Assembly: GCF_014202495.1 (NCBI RefSeq)
Contig: NZ_JACHHA010000001.1
Span: 167,908 to 231,907, forward strand
DNA from: Cerasibacillus quisquiliarum
Lineage (GTDB): Bacteria > Bacillota > Bacilli > Bacillales > Amphibacillaceae
Reading direction: 5' to 3'
Length of the DNA: 64,000 nt
The translations under genes and the position numbers were made by a program. The notes under the pieces were generated by a model. That model saw nothing but the letters and a program-made list of their open reading frames with translations, was not told the origin of the DNA and did no database searches. Shown here piece after piece: positions 8,251 through 17,573 of the stretch (position 1 is the first letter of the stretch; the number at the start of each line of letters is the position of its first letter).

Positions 8251-10233
8251 ATGAACACATTATTAACGATTAAAAACCTGCACATACATTTTGAAACACA
8301 TGTTGGTAAAGTGCAAGCGGTTAGAGGGGTTGATTTATCTGTTAAGAAGGGGGAAACATTAGCTATTGTTGGTGAATCAGGGTCTGGAAAATCTGTTACC
8401 GCAAAGTCCATTATCGGATTGTTACCAAAGAGAAATGCCATGATTGATAAAGGTGAAATTTGGTTTGAAAACAAAAATTTATTAACTCTAAACAACAAAC
8501 AAATGAAAAAAATTCGTGGTGCCAAGATTGCTATGATTTTTCAAGATCCAATGACTGCGTTAAACCCGACAATGAAAGTAGGTAAGCAAGTCATGGAAAG
8601 TGCTATAAAACATTTGAATCTTAGTAAAAAGGAAGCTAGAAATAAGGCGGTTGAACTTTTGAATTTGGTAGGAATTTCAAATCCTGAAACGCGCTTAAAC
8701 CAATATCCTCATGAATTCTCGGGTGGCATGAGACAACGCATTGTTATTGCGATGGCACTTTCTTGTAATCCAAAACTACTCATTGCAGATGAACCGACAA
8801 CAGCACTCGATGTCACTATTCAAGCGCAAATACTTGATTTATTAAAGCATATACAGAAAGAGACAGGTACGGCAATTATATTTATTACCCATGATTTGGG
8901 GGTTGTATCAAATATAGCTGACTCTGTTGCTGTTATGTATGCTGGGAAAATTATTGAAAAAGGGACCGTTGAAGAAGTCTTATTAAAGCCAAATCATCCT
9001 TATTCTTGGGGCCTTCTTAAATCAATGCCTAATTTGGATACTAAAGGAAAACTTTATTCCATTCCAGGCAGCCCACCAGATATGATTCAACCACTAAAAG
9101 GAGATGCCTTTGCGCCACGAAATGAATTTGCTTTAGCGATTGATTATGACATGCAACCACCGATGTTTAAAGTAAGTGAAACGCATTATGCCGCTACCTG
9201 GTTATTGCATCCACAAGCACCTAAAGTAGATTTTATTAGAGAGACTCAAGACGTATTAATGAAACAAGACGATAAAATTTCATCAATAGACAATAACGTG
9301 CTTTTAGAGGTCAAAGGGTTAAGCAAATATTTTTATTTAAAATCAAAACAAACTTTAAAAGCAGTTGATAATATTCATTTAGAAATAAGGAGAGGTGAAA
9401 CTTTAGGTTTAGTTGGTGAATCGGGATGTGGTAAATCAACGGTTGGAAGGACAATCATAGGATTACATGAACCTACAAGTGGTGAAATAATATATGATAA
9501 TACAAAATTAACAAGACATAATCAAAGACAGTTAACAAAGAAAATGCAAATGATTTTTCAAGATCCATACTCATCACTTGATCCAAAAATGAAGGTGGAA
9601 GATATTATAGCAGAAGGTCTTGATATTCATCATGTCGTAAAGGACAAAAAAGAAAGAAAACAAAGAGTAGAAGAGCTACTTAAAACAGTTGGTTTACAGC
9701 CACATTCTGCCTCCAGATATCCCCATGAGTTTTCGGGTGGTCAGAGACAACGAATAGGTATCGCTCGGGCACTTGCTATCGAACCTGAGTTTATTGTGGC
9801 GGATGAACCGATTTCAGCACTAGACGTATCCATTCAAGCACAAGTCATAAATTTATTATTAAAGCTTCAAAAAGAGAACAATTTAACACTTCTTTTTATT
9901 GCCCATGATTTATCAATGGTGAAATATATTAGTGATCGTATAGGTGTTATGTATCTCGGTACGATAGTAGAGCTCGCTAACTCAGATGAATTGTATAAGA
10001 ATCCTTTACATCCTTATACACAGGCATTATTATCTGCGATTCCAAATGCAAATCCAATTGTTGAAAAATCCAGAGAACGTATCATACTTAAAGGTACTTT
10101 ACCTAGCCCAGTTTATCCACCATCAGGTTGTCGCTTCAGAACAAGATGTCTATTAGCTACAGATGCATGTGAAAAGACACCTGAATGGAGAGAGGTTGAA
10201 ACGGATCATTGGGTTGCTTGTCATTATGCGTAA
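8251..10233 (+). CDS. Fused double ATP-binding subunit of peptide ABC transporter (DppD-DppF type)
   Basis: A 660-residue cytosolic protein with two complete ABC ATPase domains in one chain. Domain 1 has Walker A GESGSGKS near residue 40, signature FSGGMRQR near 154 and Walker B LLIADEPTTALD near 176. Domain 2 has Walker A GESGCGKST near 388, signature FSGGQRQR near 494 and FIVADEPISALD near 516. Each is followed by the oligopeptide-type C-terminal extension; the second carries the CRFRTRC and ACEKTPEWREV cysteines, while the first lacks them. Most Bacillus importers use two separate ATPase genes, so this is a fusion. ATG 8251 was chosen over upstream in-frame starts inside the previous gene because GGTGAGG lies just before it. 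Confidence 0.93.
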   Translation: MNTLLTIKNLHIHFETHVGKVQAVRGVDLSVKKGETLAIVGESGSGKSVTAKSIIGLLPKRNAMIDKGEIWFENKNLLTLNNKQMKKIRGAKIAMIFQDPMTALNPTMKVGKQVMESAIKHLNLSKKEARNKAVELLNLVGISNPETRLNQYPHEFSGGMRQRIVIAMALSCNPKLLIADEPTTALDVTIQAQILDLLKHIQKETGTAIIFITHDLGVVSNIADSVAVMYAGKIIEKGTVEEVLLKPNHPYSWGLLKSMPNLDTKGKLYSIPGSPPDMIQPLKGDAFAPRNEFALAIDYDMQPPMFKVSETHYAATWLLHPQAPKVDFIRETQDVLMKQDDKISSIDNNVLLEVKGLSKYFYLKSKQTLKAVDNIHLEIRRGETLGLVGESGCGKSTVGRTIIGLHEPTSGEIIYDNTKLTRHNQRQLTKKMQMIFQDPYSSLDPKMKVEDIIAEGLDIHHVVKDKKERKQRVEELLKTVGLQPHSASRYPHEFSGGQRQRIGIARALAIEPEFIVADEPISALDVSIQAQVINLLLKLQKENNLTLLFIAHDLSMVKYISDRIGVMYLGTIVELANSDELYKNPLHPYTQALLSAIPNANPIVEKSRERIILKGTLPSPVYPPSGCRFRTRCLLATDACEKTPEWREVETDHWVACHYA

Positions 10234-10354
10234 TTTAATGTCATTAATGATTATTTTTAAACTCGTGTTAAAGAAGGATGAAGACAACCAACGTTCTAAT
10301 GCTGGTAACTGCCTATATCAGACAGGAAAATTTATGTAGAGGGTGGCTATAGAT

Positions 10355-11062
10355 TTGAAACCTATTATTGGCATCACGCCATCATTTGATTTGGATAAGA
10401 AAAATTATTTTCTATCTGTCGACAATATAAGTGCTATTAAAAGGACTGGAGGTATATCGATTATACTATCGTACACATCATCAGAAAAAATAGAAATACT
10501 AGCAAATAAAATAGATGGTCTATATCTTACAGGTGGTGGTGATATTGCCCCCACCTTATATAATCAAGAACCACACCCTAAATTAGGGGATGTGAGTCCG
10601 TTTCGTGACGTGTTTGAAATCTTAATGACGAAGAAAGTGTTACAGTTAAACAAGCCAATTCTCGGCGTTTGTCGAGGGTGCCAAATTTTAAATGTGGCAT
10701 GTGGTGGAAGTATGTATCAAGATATTTATTCCCAGTTTGAAGGACAATTATTACAACATGAGCAAAAGGCACCGGTTTGGCATGGTACGCATTTTGTAAG
10801 AATCAAAGAAGGTAGTTTATTATATAAGTTAATTGGTACAACAAAAATTAGGGTAAATAGCCGCCATCACCAAGCCATTCACAACATAGGAAAACATTTA
10901 AAAGTGTGTGCTAGAGCAAGTGATGATGTAACTGAATCTATTGAAGGAGTAGATAGCCAATTTGTGTTAGGGCTTCAGTGGCATCCAGAAAATATGTTAA
11001 CCAATGATGATAAAATAGCTTATAAAATATATGAAGGATTTATTAATGCTTGTCTAAACTAA
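10355..11062 (+). CDS. Class I glutamine amidotransferase, gamma-glutamyl-GABA hydrolase type (peptidase C26)
   Basis: A 235-residue cytosolic hydrolase. GVCRGCQILNV near residue 105 carries the nucleophilic Cys, and QWHPE near residue 207 gives the catalytic His and Glu. DGLYLTGGGDIAPTLY is the PuuD-family oxyanion strand. These proteins hydrolyse gamma-glutamyl amide bonds, for example gamma-glutamyl-GABA. The start is probably TTG 10355, eight bases after AGAGGGTGG; the GTG at 10343 overlaps that site. Its place after a peptide importer and ggt suggests that it acts on imported gamma-glutamyl compounds, but the exact substrate is inference. Confidence 0.82.
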   Translation: MKPIIGITPSFDLDKKNYFLSVDNISAIKRTGGISIILSYTSSEKIEILANKIDGLYLTGGGDIAPTLYNQEPHPKLGDVSPFRDVFEILMTKKVLQLNKPILGVCRGCQILNVACGGSMYQDIYSQFEGQLLQHEQKAPVWHGTHFVRIKEGSLLYKLIGTTKIRVNSRHHQAIHNIGKHLKVCARASDDVTESIEGVDSQFVLGLQWHPENMLTNDDKIAYKIYEGFINACLN

Positions 11063-11262
11063 AAATAATTAATAGGATGAGAACATTTCGACTTTAATAT
11101 TAATTGTTTTGGTAAGTTCCGTTTGTGCGTTCTAATTAATGAATAATTTAGGAACGGTCGATATACTATATCTTCAATCTCGTATATATTGAAGTCATAT
11201 GGGATATAACCTATGATTCATATAAAGACTTAGATTTTTAAAGTGGAATGGGAGAGGATTCT

Positions 11263-12192
11263 ATGAAATTAGTTACATTCACTATAGATGAGGATACGTC
11301 AATTGGGGTCTATCAGGAAGGGAAAATTATTGACCTACATGCCTCTTTTTTAAAACAATTAATGACTGCAGGAGAGGCGAGAGCTCAAGAAATTGCCAAT
11401 GCCCATATACCACGGGATATGATTGGATTTTTAGAAGGGGGCGAGAAGAGTTTCGCTTATGCACAAAAGGCGGTTGATTTTGCCCTACAAACGGATGATT
11501 CATCACTCATTCTTGACAGGGAAGATGTTCGGTTAGAAGCACCTATACAGCGACCACAAAAAATAATTTGTGTCGGGCAAAATTATCGTGAACATATTTT
11601 AGAAATGGGGCGAGAATTACCGGAGTATCCTGTTCTTTTCGCAAAGTTTGCGAATGCCATTATTGGACCAGAAGATAATATTCCGTTTCATCCCATTTCA
11701 GAACAACTGGATTATGAAGCTGAGTTTGCCTTTGTTATTGGAAAAAGGGCAAAAAATGTGAGTGAAAAGGATGCACTCGATTATGTCGCTGGGTATACGA
11801 TAGGAAATGATGTGACATATCGCGATATTCAGCGCCGCACGCCTCAATGGTTGCAAGGCAAATCCGTTGATGGAAGCGCACCGTTAGGCCCGTGGTTAGT
11901 GACTTCTGATGAAATAGCGGACCCATCAGGGTTAGATATTTCACTATTTGTTAATGGTGAACGACGACAAAAATCAAATACAGAAAACCTCGTATTTACG
12001 ATACCGAAATTAGTGGCGTTTATTTCTGAGATGATGACACTTGAGCCGGGAGACATCATTATGACAGGAACTCCAGCAGGTGTAGGATTTGCTATGGAGC
12101 CTCAAAGATTTTTAAAAGACGGTGATATCGTGCGTATTGAAATTGAAAAAATCGGAGTATTAGAGAATAAGATAGAGAAAGTAAGAAGGTAG
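11263..12192 (+). CDS. Fumarylacetoacetate hydrolase family protein
   Basis: A 309-residue enzyme of the FAH fold. A small N-terminal domain leads into RPQKIICVGQNYREHILEMG near residue 95. The metal ligands are visible in DYEAEFAFVIGKRAKN (the two Glu) and GNDVTYRDIQ, followed by GKSVDGSAPLGPWLV and the closing GDIIMTGTPAGVGF. Such proteins hydrolyse acylpyruvates or hydrate 2-oxo-4-pentenoates; the substrate cannot be read from sequence. ATG 11263 is preferred because GGGAGAGG ends six bases upstream; ATG 11248 overlaps that site. It stands alone, with about 185 and 580 bases of non-coding DNA on its two sides. Confidence 0.88.
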   Translation: MKLVTFTIDEDTSIGVYQEGKIIDLHASFLKQLMTAGEARAQEIANAHIPRDMIGFLEGGEKSFAYAQKAVDFALQTDDSSLILDREDVRLEAPIQRPQKIICVGQNYREHILEMGRELPEYPVLFAKFANAIIGPEDNIPFHPISEQLDYEAEFAFVIGKRAKNVSEKDALDYVAGYTIGNDVTYRDIQRRTPQWLQGKSVDGSAPLGPWLVTSDEIADPSGLDISLFVNGERRQKSNTENLVFTIPKLVAFISEMMTLEPGDIIMTGTPAGVGFAMEPQRFLKDGDIVRIEIEKIGVLENKIEKVRR

Positions 12193-12194
12193 TA

Positions 12195-12565
12195 GTAAGG
12201 AATGTAGGGTTTGCTTTACTCGTTAAATTGAAGAAGACGTCTTGTTCGTGTTTGGTGCTTTTTTTTTCGGAGTCATAATTTGAGAACAATGTTCTGATTA
12301 AATATATCTATTGTATCCGATATTCAGATTATGGGAAATGCAATGAATAAAGACGACGGCTATGAAAACTTTGTCGTTGACACTTATGTCATTTAGCAAA
12401 ACAACTTACTATAAATCTATCTTTATTGATATAGGGTAAGTATTCTCATTACTTAATACTTAAGTGGTATGATTTGTCAGATCTTCGACGACAGACAGCA
12501 TATAATCTATTATCAAAAGCTGTTATCTCGTTTACAACTCCATAAAAATTGTTATGGATAAATGA
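12195..12565 (-). pseudogene. Decayed copy of the membrane-anchored protein gene at 14635-15267, with shared flank
   Basis: Read by eye, 12258-12565 aligns with 14680-14990: CATAATTTGAGAA, AATATATC.ATTGTAT.CGA, GCAAAACAACT against GCAAAACGACT, GGGTAAGTAT.CTCATTACTTAA and CGACAGA..GCATATA all recur in order. Part of the flank at 12195-12245 (GGAAT.TAGGGTTTG, TTGTTCGTGT.TGGTG) matches 14283-14343. The corresponding minus-strand frame here is broken by stops and small indels. It is therefore a duplicated, decayed fragment covering roughly the C-terminal half of that gene. Confidence 0.75.
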
Positions 12566-12770
12566 AAAAGTAGTATATGACTAAAGAAGACAGAAAAGCT
12601 GTCTTTTATTTAACTTAAAGTAATCTCACACTTCTCTAACATAGATGAACAATCATTTACCTGTAAGGAAGATCGTGATAGTAACATTTTTCTTTATTTT
12701 TAGTTAATCATATTGTTATGATAAAATCTGAATGATAACGATTAAACATAAATAGAAGGGTGAGATGTAG

Positions 12771-13172
12771 GTGAAAAACAAGTATACATTTCATGTTCAT
12801 TTTGGTGATACAGATGCTGCCGGAATCGTTTATTATCCAAATTATTATAAATGGATGGATCAGGCGACACATGCATTTTTTAAAGCAAAAAGTCTCTCAA
12901 TCTCCAAGTTACAAAATGAAAAAAGTATTATTATTCCATTGATTGAAGCAAACTGTAGATTTTTGAGACCTTTATTTTACGAAGATGTTGTTAAAGTTCA
13001 TACCGAATTAACTGTAGAAAGAAATAAGGTATTAAAGTTAACTCATCAGTTTTTACGTGGTGATGAAAAGATTGCTAATGGATATGAGGTTCGGATGTGG
13101 ACTACACGTACAGACGATGGATTAAAGTCAACGATCATGCCAGATGAAATTAAAAAACTTTTACTTAAATAG
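12771..13172 (+). CDS. Acyl-CoA thioesterase, 4-hydroxybenzoyl-CoA thioesterase (hot-dog) family
   Basis: A 133-residue single hot-dog-fold protein. The N-terminal motif HFGDTDAAGIVYYPNYYKWMDQA carries the catalytic Asp (first of the GDTDAAG segment) and the YYPNYY helix of the 4HBT/YbgC family. The central IEANCRFLRPLFYEDVV strand is also typical. Length matches the family. The start is GTG 12771, ten bases after GAAGGG. Which acyl-CoA it cleaves is unknown. A strong terminator follows directly. The neighbouring fatty-acid genes at 15.8-19.5 kb are suggestive but are not in the same transcript. Confidence 0.87.
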   Translation: MKNKYTFHVHFGDTDAAGIVYYPNYYKWMDQATHAFFKAKSLSISKLQNEKSIIIPLIEANCRFLRPLFYEDVVKVHTELTVERNKVLKLTHQFLRGDEKIANGYEVRMWTTRTDDGLKSTIMPDEIKKLLLK

Positions 13173-13173
13173 T

Positions 13174-13226
13174 AGAACCGCTAATAAAAGATAGTGATTA
13201 AATCTTTTGTTAGCGGTTCTGCTTTT
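13174..13226 (+). terminator. Rho-independent terminator after the thioesterase gene
   Basis: AGAACCGCTAA (13174-13184) pairs perfectly with TTAGCGGTTCT (13210-13220), followed by GCTTTT. Confidence 0.85.
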
Positions 13227-13348
13227 GCAACAATTTAATTATTTTGGTATCCGAAAATATGAGATAGGCTGTCATTTAGCGTAAAAGAATGGAAGGAAAT
13301 GATATGAAGCGATAGTTATCTTAATTAAGTGCCATTAGGAGGGATGAT

Positions 13349-14044
13349 ATGGCATTGTATAAAAGAAAGCCCGGTAAAGAACAACCGTATTGGCCAATTG
13401 GAAATTATAAGATGCGATTACCGCTTATTCACTATCGTTTAGAGACGCCAGAGTTCATTCAAGGGTTGGTTATTTTCACCATAGGATTAAGTTTAATAGA
13501 AATTATGACATCTGTTGTAGGAATGTCATATGGTGCGGCTTTAACGATTACAATCTTTACTCATTTTCTCATGTTGCTTCCATCAACATTAGGTGTTCCG
13601 TTTGTTTCTGGATTTATTACGCCACTGATACTTATTTTAATCGTTTTTTTAAGTAACTTTGAACCAGGAACAGAAGCGATAAAAGCTTTAATTGCTGTGC
13701 AAATAACAGTTGCTGTTATATTTCTGCTTTTAGGAATAACGGGCCTAGGAAAAAGATTCATACTCTCTTTACCCAACTCGTTAAAAGGTGGAATATTAAT
13801 TGGTGCAGGAATTGGAGCGATTATGACAGAAATACAATCTGGTGGTCGATTAGCTGAAACACCAATTTCTCTCATTATTGGCGGTATTCTTTGCATATAC
13901 ATTATGTTCTCTAACTCTTTCAAGAAAATATATGCAAAAATCCCCTTTTTAAAGTTTATAGCTAATTATGGGATTATGCCTGCAATTATGAGGTACCCTG
14001 TTAAAATAAGCGTAATTGATAGAGCAATTGGTAGAAATGGCTGA
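13349..14044 (+). pseudogene. N-terminal part of an NCS2-like (xanthine/uracil permease type) transporter, probably broken
   Basis: A 231-residue frame with about six membrane segments. RLETPEFIQGLVIFTIGLS, the glycine-rich GGILIGAGIGAI helix and the LPSTLGVPFVSGFITP stretch recall nucleobase permeases of the NCS2 superfamily, although such proteins normally have over 400 residues and 12 or more segments. The membrane pattern stops abruptly near residue 213 (IANYGIMPAIM), and about 20 polar, unrelated residues lead to the stop. At the same point a membrane-protein-like frame begins on the opposite strand. I read this as a gene cut by an inversion. AGGAGGG before ATG 13349 shows that the 5' end is intact. 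Confidence 0.6.
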
Positions 14045-14235
14045 AACAAAGAGATTAAGGGTAAAATAAACATCGCAAAACATAGTGAAAGTACTAAGGA
14101 ATTGGTTCCTAAAAATATGGAGTCCATTGTTTTCCTACCAAACGTATACCTCTCTGTCACAGAAGCTGTTCCTGCTGTAAAAATCGGACCACCTAATCCA
14201 GGATGGGGCAAAAACAACCCATGTATAAAATTTCT
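13966..14235 (-). pseudogene. Inverted fragment of a membrane transporter gene
   Basis: The minus strand is open from 14373 to 13966. From about 14235 downward it reads like a real membrane protein: NFIHGLFLPHPGLGGPIFTAG, SVTERYTFGRKTMDSIFLG, then two hydrophobic helices with FLPIALSITLILTGYLIIAG. There is no start codon with a ribosome binding site at its 5' end, and the residues before NFIHG come from an unrelated duplicated flank. Its last codons are complementary to the point where the plus-strand permease frame loses sense. It is most simply the inverted 3' part of that same gene. Confidence 0.5.
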
Positions 14236-14611
14236 GAGTGTTGGAAAATAAGGTGGAGAAAGTGGATAGGTAGTGTGTAGCAAGGAATATAGGGTTTGTT
14301 TACTCGTTACGAAAGTGTAAAATACGTTTTGTTCGTGTCTGGTGGAGTGCTCTACCCGTTGTGGTTTATGCAAAAATGCTGCGATTACATCTGGTAGTCC
14401 GCTCTACCGGGCATCAATAGAGGGAATTCACTAATCTAGTAATGAGTACAGCTACCAAACTATTAAAATTGAATAATAGATAGTATAGCGCTAAATGATT
14501 ATTACATTTTTCAAAGAAGGCTATTATGCAATGTAAAAAACGACTGCAAGATAATCCACCAACCCGCCCCCCAATAAAACATCATCCAGAACGGTCGGGA
14601 TCGAGCAAAAA

Positions 14612-14642
14612 GGAAATAGACCAAAGTTTGTCGGCTATTTCC
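14612..14642 (-). terminator. Terminator overlapping the stop codon of the 14.6-15.3 kb gene
   Basis: On the minus strand GGAAATAG (14642-14635) pairs with CTATTTCC (14619-14612), followed by TTTTT. The TAG of the stem is the gene's stop codon. Confidence 0.8.
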
Positions 14643-15267
14643 CGTATTTTTCAATGTGTTTGACAACTGTTTGTTGGTTTTCCCCTCCGGAATCATAATT
14701 TGAGAAGCCGTATTTGGAATAAATATATCCATTGTATTCGACATCCAAATCATGGAGAATGCGATGAATATAGACGACAGCAATGGAATCTTGATCATTT
14801 ACACTTATTTCACCTAGCAAAACGACTCGCTCTAAATCTATTTTCATAGATGCAGGGTAAGTATCCTCATTACTTAAAATTTGGTTGATTCCATCTGTCA
14901 GCTCCTCTACGACAGATTGCATATACATCCAATCGATATTCTCATATCGATTATATGACGTGATATCATTTAGAACTCCGTGATAATGTGCAATAAACTC
15001 GGCTAACTCTTTGTTTTCATTTTTGTTGGGATCATCCTTATCATCTTGATGTATATCGGTGTCCTGTTCATCACTGTTTACTTCCTCTTCGTTTTCGTTG
15101 TTTTGTACTGATGTAGAACTTGTCTTTTTGGAATCCTCTTTATTTTTATCTGTTATTGTAACGGTCTTTTTATGAAATAGATTGCCTTTTTGATTAATGA
15201 AAAATATCGAAGTAGCTAATAGAAGTGTTAGGGCAATGAATAGTGTCATAATGTTTTTTTTACGCAA
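14635..15267 (-). CDS. Membrane-anchored protein of unknown function
   Basis: About 210 residues. A short basic start and one hydrophobic segment (MTLFIALTLLLATSIFFI) are followed by a linker of some 60 residues rich in Asp, Glu, Asn, Lys and Ser. A globular C-terminal domain of about 115 residues (ELAEFIAHYHGVLNDITSY onward) follows. The domain should lie outside the cell. AGGAGG just upstream favours TTG 15267 over the GTG at 15276, which nearly touches the site. I do not recognise the domain. A decayed second copy of its C-terminal half lies at 12195-12565, which shows past duplication. It is monocistronic, with its own terminator. Confidence 0.7.
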   Translation of the reverse strand: MRKKNIMTLFIALTLLLATSIFFINQKGNLFHKKTVTITDKNKEDSKKTSSTSVQNNENEEEVNSDEQDTDIHQDDKDDPNKNENKELAEFIAHYHGVLNDITSYNRYENIDWMYMQSVVEELTDGINQILSNEDTYPASMKIDLERVVLLGEISVNDQDSIAVVYIHRILHDLDVEYNGYIYSKYGFSNYDSGGENQQTVVKHIEKYGK

Positions 15268-15276
15268 AAATAGCAC

Positions 15277-15764
15277 ACCTCCTATTGTTATTGTAATATT
15301 TTCTTTAAGTTTAAGTACATGTATTATCGGAAAAATGTAAAAATTTATGCCGTTAACTGTAACATCCTAGGTTAAAGTGAACATCTTTATATTTTTCACT
15401 ATGAAAAGAACATCAATAACTCCGGACAACAAAAACCAATTGAAGAAATCTGGTTAACTAGACTGAAATTGAAACTCTCATTCTAATGTACACATAAATG
15501 TTGACTTACAAAAAATTATAATATAAATTTACAGAAATATCTATGTTTGCAGTTATTTATTCCCAATTAGGAAAAGAGGCTAACCTATTCTGTTACACTA
15601 TCGATAAAGCATTAACATTTTGTAGAAGAGATTAATGGAATGCATCATTTAAACAGATAAATCACATTATATAATTGATTTTATTAACTATTCCAATTAT
15701 AATAATGTAAACGCATACAAACGGAGAATGTCTAAACAAGTTATGATGTTTATATCTTAAACAA
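15277..15764. other. Intergenic region with no recognised gene
   Basis: AT-rich DNA between two divergent genes. It must hold the promoter of the minus-strand gene. No frame of note, repeat or remnant was seen before the acyl-CoA synthetase promoter region. Confidence 0.4.
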
Positions 15765-15811
15765 TTGTGGTAGTTCCTATTTTTTGTATATGATGAGTGA
15801 CCATTCATTCA
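15765..15811 (+). promoter_or_regulatory. Candidate promoter with FadR-like operator upstream of acyl-CoA synthetase
   Basis: TTGTGG at 15765-15770 and TATGAT at 15789-15794 are spaced by 18 bases, a fair sigma-A promoter. At 15794-15811 lies TGAGTGACCATTCATTCA, which matches the B. subtilis FadR consensus TGAATGANTANTCATTCA with two mismatches and overlaps the -10 element. This fits repression that is lifted by long-chain acyl-CoA. Confidence 0.65.
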
Positions 15812-15830
15812 TAATGTAGGAGGGAAATAT

Positions 15831-17392
15831 ATGCAGGGTATCCAACAGATGATTTTTAGTGATCCATTAAAATTGAATGCGGTTCGTTATGGTGACCAAA
15901 CAGCGGTAAGTTTTCAAGGAAAGAGCCTCACTTACAAAGAATAAATGAGCGTGTAAATCAGTTAGCTCATGCATTAAAAAATTTAGGTGTGAAGAAGGGC
16001 GACAAAGTTGCATTTATGTTGTTTAATTGTAATCAGTTGATTGAAGTTATTTATGCGTGTAGTAAGATTGTTGCTGTTTTTGTCCCTATTAATTCTCGCT
16101 TTGTTGCTCCAGAAATTAAGCATGTGTTGAATGATTCGGATTCGATAGCACTTCTTTTTGACGCACGTTTTTCTGAAGAAATTGTAAAAATCATTGATGA
16201 AGTTTATACAACGAAACATTTTATCAGTGTTGGCGAAGCAAATGATGTGACACCATTGGAGTATGAGCGGTGGATAGAGAAATTTCCCAAATCCGAGCCT
16301 AAGCCAGTTGAACCAATCAATGAACTGGATACGATTTGCTACTTATACACTGGTGGGACGACTGGTTTACCAAAAGGTGCTGTACGTTCACATCGGAGTT
16401 TATATTTAGTTGGTTTGTTATTTAGTATCGAGTTTAACATTGGCCGTAATGGTAAGGGCCTGATAGCTGGTCCACTGTATGGCGCGGCAGCTTTAGCAAT
16501 TGCGATGCCTAATTTTTTTGTAGGGAATACAGTTCATATATTAGAGAAATTCCATCCAGTAGAAGTTTTAAAGGCAATCGATCAGGAGCAAACGACGACA
16601 ACTTTCTTAGCACCACCGATGTTTGAGGACATTTTTGCTTTACCAGAAGAGATTCAGAAAAGTTATGATGTCTCTTCGATGAAAACACTTATATCTGTTG
16701 GTGCACCATTGCATACACAAACAAAAGAAAAAATATTAACCTTTTTTAAAGATGCTGATTTAAATGAGTTTTATGGTGCATCTGAACATGGTGGTTCAAC
16801 CAATTTGTTTCCAGAGTATCAGCGGTTCAAAGACCGTTCTGTCGGTCTTCCGATGTTGGGTATGGAAGTGAAATTACTAGATGCAGCAGGAGAAGAAGTC
16901 GAACCAGGGGAAGTCGGGGAGTTCTCTGTTAAAGGGCTAACATTGTGTGATGGCTATTATAATAATCCTGAAGCAACGAAAGCAGCTTTTAAAGGCGAAT
17001 GGCTTTCTTTAGGTGATTTGGGTAAACAAGATTATGAAGGTTTTTATTATATAGTAGATCGTAAGCAGGACATGATTCTCTCGGGAGCCATCAATGTATA
17101 TCCAGTAGAAATTGAAGAGGTTTTACATTGTCATCCAAAAATTGCTGATGTTTCTGTTATCGGTATACCACATGAAAAATGGGGAGAGGTTCCTATTGCG
17201 ATTGCTGTGTTACATGATGGTGAAGTCGCTGACGTAGAGGAAATCAAAGCATTTTGTCAAGGTAAATTGGCCCGATATAAAATTCCGCATGATGTAAAGT
17301 TTGTTCAAGAACTGCCTCGTAGCCTTCAAGGCAAAGTTTTAAAATATCAATTACGCCAACAGTATGTAGGAGCCACTGAAGTTGAAGAATAG
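15831..17392 (+). pseudogene. Acyl-CoA synthetase (AMP-forming), frameshifted near the N-terminus
   Basis: ATG 15831 follows AGGAGGG and opens a frame that reads well to SLTYKE, then meets TAA at 15942-15944. Insertion of one base there joins it to the frame that continues INERVNQLAHALKNLGVKKG and runs to 17392, giving about 520 residues, the normal family length. Downstream are the ATP-binding YTGGTTGLPKGAV near residue 172, YGASEHGG, GDLGKQDYEGFYYIVDRKQDMI and GAINVYPVEIEEVL. It activates a fatty or related acid with ATP and CoA. As it stands, translation could only start internally (ATG 15989), losing about 50 residues. The base loss may be real or a sequencing error. A FadR-like site precedes it. 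Confidence 0.85.
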
Positions 17393-17540
17393 AATGATGA
17401 AGTGTAAATAGAAGTGGATCTGTTTTATAATATAATTAAATTATAAGATGTTTAAGTCGTTTAGAGTGGTACAGGAATCTCTTTCTTAAATATTTATTAT
17501 AGAAAAGTTGAATATGCCTTAGAATGAGTTACAAATAACA

Positions 17541-17558
17541 TGAATGATTATTCATTCA
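17541..17558. promoter_or_regulatory. Perfect FadR-type operator upstream of fadH
   Basis: TGAATGATTATTCATTCA matches the palindromic B. subtilis FadR consensus TGAATGANTANTCATTCA at every defined base. It lies just before the ribosome binding site of fadH, where bound repressor would block transcription. Confidence 0.85.
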
Positions 17559-17573
17559 GAAAGGGTGTCTATA

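Noticed and set aside
12092..14373. Insertion sequence as cause of the rearranged region
   Set aside because: No transposase frame and no terminal inverted repeats with target duplication could be seen; the direct repeat is a duplicated gene part.
14511..14798. Minus-strand frame overlapping the end of the unknown anchored protein gene
   Set aside because: It lies in a different frame antisense to nothing useful, overlaps the terminator and has no ribosome binding site.
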